From the NCBI RefSeq assembly GCF_000283155.1, contig NW_004454217.1, positions 3,651,134 through 3,715,133 on the forward strand: a DNA stretch of 64,000 nucleotides, given 5' to 3'. A program made the translations under genes and the position numbers. This DNA comes from Ceratotherium simum simum (taxonomy: Eukaryota > Chordata > Mammalia > Perissodactyla > Rhinocerotidae). Within the stretch, counting starts at the first letter, position 1. The number at the start of each line of letters is the position of its first letter. Under the pieces are notes generated by a model, which was not told where the DNA came from, made no database searches, and worked only from the letters and a program-made list of their open reading frames with translations. Shown here one piece after another: positions 21,245 through 32,329 of this stretch.

Positions 21245-24035
21245 TCTTTGTTTTGTTTTATTATTAGTTTTTAAATAATCCTTTAAGACTCATTCTTAGC
21301 TCAAGAGTCATAGAAAAAAGTTCTGGGCAGGATAATAGAGAAGGCCCTCGACTATGGGCCTTTTTTCACTTTTCCAGTGGCCTTCTGCAATAGGGATCTA
21401 TAATTCCTACATGTTAATATGCCAATCTGAATAGAAGGATCTTTGTATGTGGTGAAGCCCAGGACAGTGATTCCATAAAACTACTTAAATGTGAACAGTA
21501 GCCATGACTGTGTTTCTGTATGTCTATCATTGGAATCAAAAGCATTTTTATAATGAATATAGCTCACATTTTATGTTTTTCAAATGTATTAAGATGAACT
21601 GTCTTAATATAAAACTGGCAAATAGTTCCACCTGTCAGCAGTCTGTAAATGCTGATTATCTTTGCCCAATTTGTAGTTTATTTCTAACTCTAGTTTTTAA
21701 AAAGAACATTCAGATTTTCTTTATAGTTTTGTATTCCCATCTTATCATCAGAGTTGTCAGTTTGGAAGTAGTTCCTTTAAAAAAACAGAGATTTTCAATC
21801 TTTGCTCCAGTTTTAAGCCAACAAGTATTTGTTAGCTGGATAATGTCTATCTACTATACTATGTAGGGAGTTTTATATAGAAGAAATTCATTGCCTCTTA
21901 ATTAAAAAAGGAGAGTGTGGAAGTCATCATAAAATTTGTTTTCATGGACAAGATCCTTCCTAGCAGATTTAGGGGAGAAAATACATTCCATTAAAATAGA
22001 CAGATTCTTATTGTATATATCTTATTTGCATTTTCCGTTTACTGGAGTTTTCACTGCTATTTCTATGATAAGAAAAAGTGCCCTGAATTATGTATACAGG
22101 GAAATAAATGTCAAGCCTTTCTTTAGGAGCACCAGCAGTTATTAACAATTTGTTAATTGTCCTCTGAGGAGGTGCCCAGATCATGAGGAAATAGGAATAT
22201 CAATGGTTTTTTATTGTAAGAAACAGCTAAGGCAAGTGTCACTGGGTGGGGATTTTAACTACTTTTTGTCAAGCACCCACAGAAAATGTTGATTCCGGCG
22301 TCCCTTGAAACAGGGAAGACACATTCTCTGAGCTAGAGAAGCACCCCATAGTGCTCTGGAAAATAAAAGAAATTACTATCCAGTAGAAAGTGATAAGGAT
22401 TCCTCACACCCTGAATGTAGAGTAGCTTCCATCCTCTCTCATTGGGGAGATGATCTTAGAGACATACATTTAAGAACATTTAATTGGATTTAATTAAATG
22501 GGAAAACACGGAAGCCAAGGTATCAATACTATATCTGGACTAATAATCAGTAAATGTTCTGTGATTTGGAAATATGAACTTCTAATATAACACATTTAGA
22601 GTGAATTTTGATTGAGAATGATGGCTTTAGTAGTTTTGTGAATGTATAGAATTATATATAAAACTCCCTGACCAACAGATCTTTATTTTTAAAGTAGAAA
22701 GAAGACCGAATGAGTAAATATGTGAATCAAGTGGAGAAGAATACAAATGGTTGATGAATTTCAGAAAGCTTCAGAAAATTATAATTATGTGTTTACAAAT
22801 CATAAAAGACCAGATTCATTAGGCAGAATGGAAAAGTAAGAAGAGAGTGTTGAATTTGGATCATTTTATTAGTGGATGGCTTAAAATAAGATAATATTGT
22901 GCACATATTAAAATGATCAAGTAGATATGAAAATATTGACCTATTTCCTATTGCTTATATATATTTTTAGTTTCAACATCTTTCTAGTCAAAAAGTAACT
23001 TTTATATGTTTAAGTGTGAAAGGAAAAAATAAAATGAGACGCTGAATATGGCCCATTATTGATGCCTTTGGTTTAAGAATGCTCCTAGTTGTTTCTGGAA
23101 GGTGAAGTTCAGGTAAATTTTAATTATTATTCATTGACTACTATCTATGAACCACCTCCTATGTGTAATGCACTGTGTTAATATTTGTAATATCAAAGGA
23201 CTTTTCTGATGGCAGCTTAGAATTATTCCTTAGGCAGCCTAGGTTCAGAGCAGATATCCAGTGAACATTCTGCTGTGAAGTCGAAATTAACTATTGATGA
23301 AGTGCAAAAAACAGAATGGTCTTAGTGCATGACTTGCTTCTTTAAGATAGGCTTTTCATTAATAAAACTCAGAGTAGCAGAGTTGCCTAAAGTAATTTAT
23401 TCCTGGAGCCTAATAAATAGGCTTGATTTGTCCTTTAGAAATTCTTTTGCAGTTGAATAAAAAAATCGCTATGAAGAAGTGGTTTTTAGCTGATTAGTGT
23501 TAGAAAACACACTCAAACTATCAACTTGGAAGTTGGCAGGCTAAATTATAAGATAAATATATATGTTTTTTCTCCATGGCTTTTTTCCTGTTTGATATTT
23601 GTTATTTCAAGTTTTATGTATAGTTTACTTCTCCCTCCAGATTGAAATTGGAGTTTACTCTATAAACAACCAAGATGAATGATGTACACTCAAATGTTTT
23701 CTGAGATTCCAAGAATAAAAGAGTCTATGTCAATTATTTTCAGGGTCTCTCTTTTCCTCTTTTCTTTTAGAAAAAAAGGTTTCTATTCCTATTAATGCCG
23801 TTGAACTATTGTTAAAAATCTTTAGTCCTCTATTTGTATAGATTACAAACACACACACATCCATCCTTTATCTAAATAATAATTAGGCTCTGGGCTTACA
23901 AAAATGCCTGTCACTAGGAGAAAATCCATACTCATCTCTGGAATCCCTTTGTTGGTGATTGTCATTTTCTTTTTTAATTTCTGAGCCAAAAACTGGCAAA
24001 GGCGTTATAACTCAAAGGATTTATTTTGCAGACTG
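21245..24035. other. Mostly unique non-coding stretch
   Basis: About 2.8 kb has no gene. The 120-codon frame at 21504-21866 has no recognisable domain. A weak L2-like antisense piece lies near 23125-23210 (tcattgactactatctatga). A chance-looking hairpin, aggccc/gggcct followed by T6, lies at 21343-21366. Confidence 0.4.
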
Positions 24036-24041
24036 TTATTT

Positions 24042-24297
24042 TAGTTAAGAACTTTTGTTTGTTTGTTTGTTTGTTTTAAAGATTTTATTTATTTTATTTT
24101 TTCCCCCCAAAGCCCCAGTAGATAGTTGTACGTCATAGCTGCACATCCCTCTAGTTGCTGTATGTGGGACTCGGCCTCAGGATGGATGGAGAAGTGGTGC
24201 CTTGATGCGCACCCGGGATCCGAACCCGGGCCACCAGCATTGCAGAGCGCGCACTGAACCACCAAGCCACAGGGCCGGCCCTAGTTAAGAACTTTTG
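24042..24297 (-). mobile_element. ERE SINE, antisense, short form, with 16-bp TSDs
   Basis: The body is 24058-24281. On the minus strand it has the head gggccggccctgtggcttgg, a B-box-like gggttcggatcc, the ctaggaaggatgtgc-like body and a ggggctttgggg motif. The tail is ataaataaaatctttaaaac and then CAAA repeats. The perfect TSD tagttaagaacttttg lies at 24042-24057 and 24282-24297. Confidence 0.95.
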
Positions 24298-24299
24298 AA

Positions 24300-26115
24300 T
24301 CAGTTCATGATCAATAGAAAATGACAAAATAGAAACCATAATTTAATTTAAAAAAAACAAACAAAAATTACGAATGACTGAAGACACTATTTTCCAATGA
24401 ATAAATTGGGTAGGTTTCATATAATCTGGGGAAATAAACATTTTATTTAGAATCCAGTTTGCCTTTCTGGTGTTTTTTGCCTCTAGAGAAGGGCTTAGAC
24501 CTTATATTACAAAGGATCACAGAAAATATCTCTATAATCACTCTGAAATTTAACTTGGTGCTACATACATGCATTCTAATGCCATACTAAGTTTCTGCAC
24601 CTAGAAATAAGAAAAAGTGTTTAGGGCAATTTGTTAAACAGGACAGCAGGATGCATTGAGATTTATATAGAAATTCTTCTACCATAGGTAATCTTTCTGG
24701 ATGTAAACCTACAGAACAACTGTGCAGGAAATATGGTCTAATTTAAAATAAATATATTTATAGCAAAATGCAAGGAAGCTCTCTGGGACAATAGGTGTAA
24801 TAAATGTCACTTTCTCATCTAGCAATTTTAGTATACAGTACTACTGTGATATTTAACATATTACATTAGTATCTTTAAATCTTCTTGATTGAATAGAGAA
24901 AATACATTCTTGCATGCATTTATTTACTCTTACCCTCTAAATTTGCTTCGTAATAAAAGTTGGTTTTATTAAATGATTAACATCTCACAATGATGCTCAT
25001 TACCATCATAATTACCACTACTATTCCTAATCAATTAATATTTGTCACTTATTCAAAAGATGAAAAGTAAAGAACAAAGCTCTTCTACAGATTATAAGAA
25101 GTGGCATTTCAGAATTTTAACCAGACATTTCCTAACTTGAACTTCAACTCTAGTAAAACCATGCCAACAATATAAAAACTAAACAAATAATATGTAAAAC
25201 TAGCTTAAAGTAGATTTTTGGCTTATTTGTGTTGTTGGCTACCTCTCACTTTTCCTATTACATTTCACAATTTTACTGTATTATTTACAAAAGACAAACA
25301 AGATATTGCTCAAAATATTTGGCTCCCAATCATGGGACAACTTTTGTTAAAATCAGGACAAATAGATTTTGAAACCAGTGTTTATGCTTCACTCTCCCTT
25401 TCAGGAAAATACATTAAAGGTGACGGAGAAATGATATGGGAAAATGTTACTGAATATATTCAACTCAGGGATGGTATTGGGTGTTTACTGAGTGCGCTCT
25501 CATTGCCTAAATAGAATCCCTTCCTTATGAGACCCAGTGCAGTGTACTCAGTGAGAATCCCTGGGGTTCTCTAGGTTGAATATGATTCACTGTAGACATA
25601 ACCGAAATACAAAGTAAGCCTGTATGACTTGGTGCATGATTTTGTGCATAATAGGCATATCATTTTTAAATTCAATCAAACTTTTATAAATTGTCAGTCT
25701 ACAAAAATAATTTATGATTTAAAATATAAATTATACTCTGCACTACCATGATAAAGCAATCAAAAGAAAAATAATTCTTATATGTTGCACATCGGCCTCT
25801 TGTTTGGTTTTCATTGTGAATAACTGGCCACTATCCCAAGATGAGAATACCTGAAAACTGGCAAGCTTCCAAGGTGTTTGTTGAACAAGGAGGATACTGT
25901 GCTGAGAATAAGGATGGAATTGCTGTCACATCATCCATTAGTGAGAAGTTCTGTCTTCCTTCCAGCCGGTGTAAATATTGCATCTGTTTATCTCTGCTGG
26001 AGAATGAGCCACGTAGTCTTTTCTCATAATGGAGAGGAAATCTGGTGTTATTTTTTTTGTCACCAAATGGCACACTGATGACCATATAAGGTTATGTGTT
26101 TTTAGCTATATCAAA
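24300..26115. other. Non-coding stretch, nothing recognised
   Basis: The 98-codon frame at 25218-25514 and three overlapping frames near 25831-26085 on both strands have no recognisable domains. I see no repeat with confidence. Confidence 0.4.
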
Positions 26116-26119
26116 CTTT

Positions 26120-26195
26120 TCAGTATTCCCCATAGTGACTAGAATAATGCTAGGCATAAATAAATGCTCAATCGATGCTTACTAAATCAAACTTA
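26120..26195 (+). repeat. L2 3'-end fragment
   Basis: The sequence ccccatagtgactagaataa, then tgctaggcataaataaatgc, then tcaatcgatgcttactaaat is a diverged L2 terminus in sense orientation. Confidence 0.55.
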
Positions 26196-26339
26196 GAAAA
26201 CTCTAGAGAAGAATATGAGATCTATGAATTATGCTGAAAAATATTATTCCTATGTTAACTCTAGATACTCTATGCAGGAAAAAAAATGGAAAATTACAGC
26301 GTGAGGTAAAAATTTACAGTTTTTAATAACAGTAATCTT

Positions 26340-26353
26340 GTTTTTTTTTTTTA
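26340..26353. repeat. Poly-T run
   Basis: A homopolymer run of about 12 T lies in unique sequence. No retroelement body is recognisable next to it. Confidence 0.7.
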
Positions 26354-26589
26354 CTCTTTCAGAAAATTGGTTGGGTGTATTATCTCACACAGAGTATTAC
26401 TGATAGTCCCACACGGTCACACATGTTAGGGAAGTGTCCAGGGATGAATCATTTAACAATTATGCAACTTTTCTCTTTATCATAATTCATAGGGAAAAGC
26501 ACAACTGTGTATGAAGTGACTTGACTCAAAATCAGAATGTCAAATAGACATGCCCCTTAAATTGATATTTTTGAAACCAACACGTATTA

Positions 26590-26675
26590 CTTTATTCATC
26601 CATCTAATCATTCATACAACAAATGTATATTGACAACCTGCATTAGCCAAATATTGTACTCAAAACAATCAGAAA
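26590..26675 (-). repeat. L2-like 3' fragment, antisense
   Basis: The stretch ccatctaatcattcatacaa, then caaatgtatattgacaacct resembles the reverse complement of the L2 terminus. It directly precedes an L1 3' end. Confidence 0.4.
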
Positions 26676-26694
26676 GATGTGAAAATTATAGTAA

Positions 26695-27115
26695 TCAGAT
26701 ATTCATCACAGCATTGTTTACAACATCAAAAGTTAGAAGGAAAGAGACTAGATGTCCAATGAGATAGTTTTAGCTGAATTATGGTATGGGTCATTAATAG
26801 CATATTGTGCAGACATTGAAAACATTGATACAGGTTATGTATATTGTTGCCATGAAAATATATTTTTGACTATTACTAAGAGAATAAAGCAAATTATAAA
26901 ATAATATTTAAAAGTGTCTTTCCATTTAAAAATGAATCTATCTATACTATGCATATATTATATCCATTTGCACAATACAGTCTCTAGAAGGATATGTACC
27001 AAAATTTTAATGATGTTTTCTTCTGGGTAGTGCAATTACAGGTAGTATGTTTTCATATCTATTTTTTTCTAATTTGTTTAAAATGAACATATAGTTCTGG
27101 AACAGTTAAAAAAAA
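26695..27115 (+). mobile_element. Old L1, 3' UTR
   Basis: The sequence cagatattcatcacagcatt, then gatgtccaatgagatagttt, then gaattatggtatgggtcatt, then tctctagaaggatatgtacc, then ttcttctgggtagtgcaatt follows the 3' UTR of L1M-type elements in sense orientation. It is strongly diverged and has no ORF. Confidence 0.65.
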
Positions 27116-27410
27116 TGCTTAAATATGTGTAGATCATTACAGTACCAGAAGGAAGATATATTGCTTTCTAATGGCCAACTTTTAGTCAAGAAAATGGCCT
27201 GGTTAGTTTAGCAAAATCATCAACATGCTGCAACACACATTAGAAGGATCCCAAGAGGAAAGAGCTTTCCTTTCTTAGATGTTTTCTTTTTTTTCAATCT
27301 GAAATTACTAACATTTTGAAAATAAGAATAGAAGAAATGCCTCATTTTTAATAATTAAGCATTTTTTTTGAGTAAGGCAAAAATGTGTTTTACGTACTCA
27401 TTTATGATAT

Positions 27411-27660
27411 GACTTTATTTATTTCTTTATTTTTTGGTGAGGAAGATCAGCCCTGAGCTAACATCCGATGCCAATCCTCCTTTTTGTTGAGGAAGATTGG
27501 CATTGGGCTAACATCTTCCTCCACTTTATATGGGACTCCGCCACAGCATGGCTTGACAAGCGGTGTGTCAGTGTGTGCCCAGGATCAGAACCTGCGAACC
27601 CCGGGCCGCCAAAGTGATGTGCGAGCACTTTACTGCTGTGCCACCCAGCTGGCCCCTTGA
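27411..27660 (-). mobile_element. ERE SINE, antisense, long-tail form (left of a nested pair)
   Basis: The body is about 27421-27656. On the minus strand it reads ggggccagctgggtggcaca, then a diverged B box, then gccatgctgtggcggagtcc, catataaagtggaggaagat, and two tail motifs. The flanks ...tgacttta and ttgatttt are similar, as expected for TSDs. The right TSD was then reused by the next ERE. Confidence 0.88.
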
Positions 27661-27960
27661 TTTTTTTTTTTTTTTGTGAGGAGGAGCAGCCCTGAGCTAA
27701 CATCCGTGCTAATCCTCCTCTTTTTGCTGAGGAAGACCAGCTCTGAGCTAACATCTATTGCCAATCCTCCTCCTTTTATTTTCCCCAGTAGATAGTTGTA
27801 TGTCATAGTTGCACATCCTTCTAGTTGCTGTATGTGGGACGCGGCCTCAGCATGGCTGGAGAAGCGGTGTGTCGGTGAGCGCCCGGGATCCGAACCCAGG
27901 CCACCAGCAGTGGAGTGCACGCGCTTAACCGCTAAGCCACGGGGCCGGCCCCCCTTGACT
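27661..27960 (-). mobile_element. ERE SINE, antisense, mixed-tail form (right of a nested pair)
   Basis: The body is about 27661-27954. On the minus strand it has the head gggggccggccccgtggctt, the B-box-like gggttcggatcc, and the short-form body through cacatacagcaactagaagg. After the short-form ending it goes on into two copies of the gatgttagctcagagctggt-type tail and an A-run (T-run at 27661-27675 on plus). The flanks ttgatttt (about 27657) and ttgacttt (about 27955) are consistent with TSDs. It shows both tail modules in one copy. Confidence 0.88.
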
Positions 27961-27964
27961 TTGT

Positions 27965-29570
27965 TTTTTAAAGGAAGCAGCTTTATAAAGTTATGTGAGT
28001 TAAGGTAGTGTGATAAATGGACACCGCCATTGGTTTTTAGAAAGATAAGATGGTTAAAGTGACTTAGATAAATTCCTTAGCCTCACTTAGATTCAGGAAA
28101 TTAGATCAGAAGAGGGTAGGAGTCGTGCTGAATACTGTGGACAGGCTCATGTCACTTTCAAGCTGTGTAATATTTTGGCTGAATAGAGAAATTATTTTGT
28201 ATTAGCATTAACAATTTTTCATATTTCACTTAAACCTGTAGTATTTCCTGAATGAAAATTTAAGTAATGGATATTATATTCCTTTTTACAGGGCCATGTC
28301 TGGTCTTCATATACATGAATGTATTTTAAAAAACAATTTAAGTGTTTCACAAAAAAGCATATATCATGCAAATTATGTATATAATATGTTAAATTATGTG
28401 TATTATATTATATCATATATTGTACAAAATATATTCATATTAAAATGACTGAATATATATTAAATGCTTTGCTTAGTTGTATGAAAAAGGGCTTTTTTCA
28501 TTGTGGAAAATTGATCAAAATTATCATCGCTAACCCTAAAATATGGCTATAATTACATTTGTAAAACAAACCAAGATGATGTAATAAATATGCTCTAAGT
28601 ATTCTCTCTTTCCTTTTTTTTCTCTTTTTATATGTTGTATTTTTCAATGTTAATGAAGTATCCTATCATGATCGATGGACCAGGAGACATTGAACTTCAT
28701 AAATTACTATTTATATCATTTTAACTAAGTTTTTTTACTCTTGTAATTCTATTATGCTATTCAGTTAATTAAAAAGTGCTAACTCTAAGAATATTAAGTT
28801 ATGCCTTGAAAATTTTAAATGACCTGTTGAACAATTAAATTCAACATGAGAAGGCATGATTGACCTTTGATTAGCATCCTTTTTAATTTCTGCAAGAAGG
28901 TAATGGAATCATTGAATTCTTCTACTGTGTCTTAATTGTGAATCTCAGGCATGTGTAGCAAAGCCTGCTCACTTACGCCATTCGGAATGTGATTTGATTA
29001 CTCTTTATGATATACTCAGTCTTCATCTCACAGAAATTCACACAGGGTCACATTTCCTGATTACTGTGATCTTCTGACATTACAGAGATGGATTTTCAGT
29101 TTCTTTTCTATTAGTATGAATATTAACTAGTTGCTCCCCTAATATTTTTAATTCAAAGATTTCAACTTCACATTTAAATAGCATGGAAGTTATCTTCATT
29201 TAATGTGTGTAAGTTGTATGCCATCTTAAATCATAAAGGAGTAACACTTCAGGGCAAAAAAAGGATAACGTTTTCTCTCCGAGGCATAAATGGAGAAAAC
29301 TGCATGACATAGCAATCCGAGAAAATGTAAGAAAACTGTTAAGGTAAACCAGCATTCAATTTGTCAATCATCCTCAAAGGAAAAAACAATTCAAGTGAAC
29401 AGATTCCAAAAATATGTTAAAAATTAGAATCTTCCTAGAGTTCTAAGAAAGACAAAAAAATACCCACTTAGATGCAGAGGCAGAATCAGTTCCTCTGTGC
29501 ACCTGTTTATTTTGCAAGAAAAAAAGAAAGATATAAAAGAACTGATCACAAAGTAAAATAATAGAATGCT
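27965..29570. other. Non-coding, AT-rich stretch, repeat-poor
   Basis: A very AT-rich segment lies at 28370-28465. The part from 28850 to 29130 is unique-looking and compositionally balanced. It could be conserved non-coding sequence, but that needs an alignment. I see no gene. Confidence 0.4.
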
Positions 29571-29577
29571 TCTTAAA

Positions 29578-29811
29578 AGAGAATGGAGGGCCAGCCCTGT
29601 GGCTTAGCGGTTAAGTGCGCATGCTCTGCTGCTGATGGCCCGGGTTTGGATCCTGGGCGCGCACCGACGCACTGCTTCTCCGGCCATGCTGAGGCCACGT
29701 CCCACATACAGCAACTAGAAGGATGTGCAGCTATGACATACAACTATCTGCTGGGGCTTTGGGGGAAAAATAAATAAATAAAATTATAAAAAAAAAAAAA
29801 GAGAGAATGGA
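29578..29811 (+). mobile_element. ERE SINE, short form, with 10-bp TSDs
   Basis: The body is 29588-29801. It reads gggccagccctgtggcttag, cggttaagtgcgcatgctct, a B-box-like gggtttggatcc, cacatacagcaactagaagg, tgctggggctttgggggaaa, then an A-rich tail. The TSD agagaatgga is perfect at 29578-29587 and 29802-29811. It is one of the least diverged copies here. Confidence 0.95.
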
Positions 29812-29814
29812 AAG

Positions 29815-30590
29815 GCATTAGAAGACAGTATAGGTCTTCATCAGAATGTAGAGGTGACACAGGAATAATTGGGAGCATTGCCATACAAGAGACTTGAGGT
29901 TACACAAAGATCTCTAGTCAAGGGAAGACTCAGATAAAATTTTTTTTTAAATAATATAAATGGGGTTCTTTCCACAGTGGCCCTGAGCCATTGCTTAATC
30001 AGGCTGGTCTTCTCCTTGCCTTTCTGATAGTGAACAATCTCTAAGAAAAGAGCGTGATTTCTTTTTCCCCTACCATTGATATTTCTCCCTACATGGCTCT
30101 CTGGTTGGCCCTTCGTCTGTAATCTGCACACTGCAGTAAGAGTTATGCCAAAGAGATGGGGTACTCTGATTGACTAGTGTGGATCCCCAGGTCTATGGAA
30201 AGTTAGGGCCACATAATTGCATTCCCAGTGAATCCAAGGAGTCCCGAAGGGTCAGTTCTAAAGGAAAAAGGACATAGGGCAGAGCCAATAATTGCAGGTG
30301 TCTACGTAGATAGGATTTATCTTGTCAGAAAATAGGCTTAAGGATATTTCAGGAACAGAGTATGAAATAAGCCTGAAAGACAGAAGTGAACAAGGTATGT
30401 TTAGAGGACTTAGAATGGAGTTCCTGGTCAAGAGCAGAGTTGTTTTTAGGAAACAGTAGAATCATAGTTAAGTTGTTGAAGACATTTGGTACCAGCTTAC
30501 ATTTGCATTGCAGGCAATAGAGGGTTATAGAAAGGGGTGTGTGTGTGTGTGTAAGGATTCACTGTAAATCGTGTTTTTCAAATTGCAGCT
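29815..30590. other. Non-coding stretch, nothing recognised
   Basis: A short GT run lies at 30536-30552. The 96-codon minus frame (30131 down to 29841) has no domain. I see no repeat with confidence. Confidence 0.4.
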
Positions 30591-30592
30591 TG

Positions 30593-30971
30593 CTTTAGAT
30601 CAGCAGTTCTCAAACTTTCTGGTATCATGATCTCTTTAAATTCTTAAAAATTATTGTGAAGCCCAAAAAGCTTTTGTTTATGTCATTATATTTATTGATA
30701 TTTACTGCATTATAAATTAAAGCTGAGAAAAACATTAAACAAAAGAATATACAAGCATATCTTTTATTAGCTGTCAGAGTGATGACATCATCATATCATA
30801 TCGTTATATCTGGAAAATTCTACTATACACTCATCAGAGAATGAGAGTGAATAAGGCAAATGATGTTTTAATATTATTGTGAAAAGAATTTTGACCTCGT
30901 GGATCTCCTGAAATCGTCTTGGGTACACCAAGTGGTCCCTGGACCACATTTTAGGAACCACTTCTTTAGAG
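30593..30971. mobile_element. Non-autonomous hAT-type DNA transposon with 8-bp TSD
   Basis: The element is 30601-30963. Its left end is cagcagttctcaaactttct. The reverse complement of its right end is aagtggttcctaaaatgtgg, so it has short imperfect terminal inverted repeats of hAT-Charlie type. Inside, aagcttttgtttatgtcatt and ttgacctcgtggatctcctg are familiar from a common eutherian family whose exact name I am unsure of. It is flanked by ctttagat (30593-30600) and ctttagag (30964-30971), an 8-bp duplication with one mismatch, as hAT transposases make. It has no transposase frame. Confidence 0.8.
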
Positions 30972-30974
30972 TAT

Positions 30975-31770
30975 CATACAGTTAATTTAGTGACTCATGA
31001 TTAGTGTTTGTGGAGTGGAATTAAAATGAAACAGAATGAAAAGGAATGGAAAACATGAATTCATTATAGATATGAATTTTTTTACTTTAATTTGTGTTTG
31101 TGTATGTGATCACGTGTATTTTGTCATAATGCAAAATATTTTTCTTGTTAGGAGTTTTAGTTTTAAAAGTTTTAAAATCAGCTTTTAAAGTTAAAGTTAC
31201 GATAGATTTATTCTGTATTGGGATGAAGGTTAGATTTATGGTGGAAAAAAACAGAGGTGGGGAGAATAGTTACACAGGCGTGACCTTGAGGGACTGATTA
31301 AGGAGATGCCATAAACGTGAATAGCCAACTCATTCAAAAAAGGAAGAGCTCTTGGATATCTGTGAGAAGAGTCTGGGTGTTTAGAGTGAAGTGAAAGCTC
31401 CGCTATCAGACAATAAAAATGGTCAGCAATTTTAGGTCAGCTTTTCCTTCAATATAACTGTGTCTCATATTCTGACAAATACGTTATTCTTTGCAGTTCC
31501 TTATGCACAAATCCTGACCTCCTTTCTTCATATCCTGCTGCGTAAGCTTAAAAAGCACAATCCCCAGGTGCTCGTCTCTTTTTGCTTTTCAAGCCTAAAG
31601 ATCTGTCAGGCATATGTCCTATAGATGTGAGTGAATCATAGTCAAAATAAGAATATGAATAAAAGCTCATTTCCTGTCCCTTGTCTGGAATTTTGTACAA
31701 AAAGTCCGTATTAATCACCACAACTTTAATTGAAATAATCAAACTGTATTTACATCATGAGAAAAAAATG
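30975..31770. other. Non-coding stretch, nothing recognised
   Basis: This is unique-looking AT-rich sequence with no gene. A run of ttttaaag-type repeats near 31155-31200 (ttttaaaagttttaaaatca) is low complexity. Confidence 0.4.
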
Positions 31771-31775
31771 GCAAT

Positions 31776-32040
31776 GGAGCCAGCCCTGATGGCCTAGCAC
31801 TTAAAGTTTGGCGAGCTCCACTTCGGCAGCCTGGGTTCAGTTCCTAGGCACAGAACCACACCACTTGTCTGTCAGTAGCCATGCTGTGGCAGCGGCTCAC
31901 ATAGAAGAACTTACAACTATACACAACTATGTACTGGGGCTTTGGGGCGGGGGCGGAAAGGAAGAAAAACGGAGGAAGAGTGGCAACGGATGTTAGCTTA
32001 GGGTGAATCTTACCCTGCAAAAAGAAAAAAAAGAGGCAAT
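31776..32040 (+). mobile_element. ERE SINE, old copy, mixed-tail form
   Basis: The body is about 31777-32034. It reads gagccagccctgatggccta, a diverged B box (gggttcagttcc), gccatgctgtggcagcggct, tactggggctttggggcggg. It then runs into a single gatgttagcttagggtgaat tail and A-rich end. Flanking ggcaat at 31770-31775 and 32035-32040 is a likely partial TSD. The many differences mark it as one of the oldest EREs in the window. Confidence 0.85.
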
Positions 32041-32194
32041 AAAATGGCGGTGAATAATTGCATGAACTTTAGTTAGGGAGTTTTGGATGACTCCCCCTCC
32101 CTGGTCTCTGCTTGGATAGCCTGGATCACTCATGGTGGAGAGCACTTCTCAGGCTGTTGTAATATTCTACAAATCATCTCATGAGTGATAGTAT

Positions 32195-32325
32195 CTCTCT
32201 ACACTAGATGGGTGATCTCATGAGTGCAGGGACCTCATATTTTATTCTTTCTGTACTCTCACATTACATGCCATAGTTTTGAGTATACAGGGCTAAGTTA
32301 ATACGTGTTAATTGATTTGGTTCAA
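32195..32325 (+). repeat. L2 3'-end fragment
   Basis: The sequence catgagtgcagggacctcat, attttattctttctgtactc, then taagttaatacgtgttaatt follows the L2 3' order (gagggcagggatttttgtctg...gcacatagtaggcgctcaat) with heavy divergence. Confidence 0.45.
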
Positions 32326-32329
32326 TATG

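Noticed and set aside
21343..21366. Hairpin followed by six T, resembling a bacterial-type terminator
   Set aside because: The arms are only 6 bp, the DNA is mammalian, and nothing is transcribed towards it that I can support.
25218..25514. 98-codon frame with a normal-looking amino-acid mix
   Set aside because: I recognise no family, see no splice sites that fit and no upstream promoter. Random frames of this length are expected in 64 kb.
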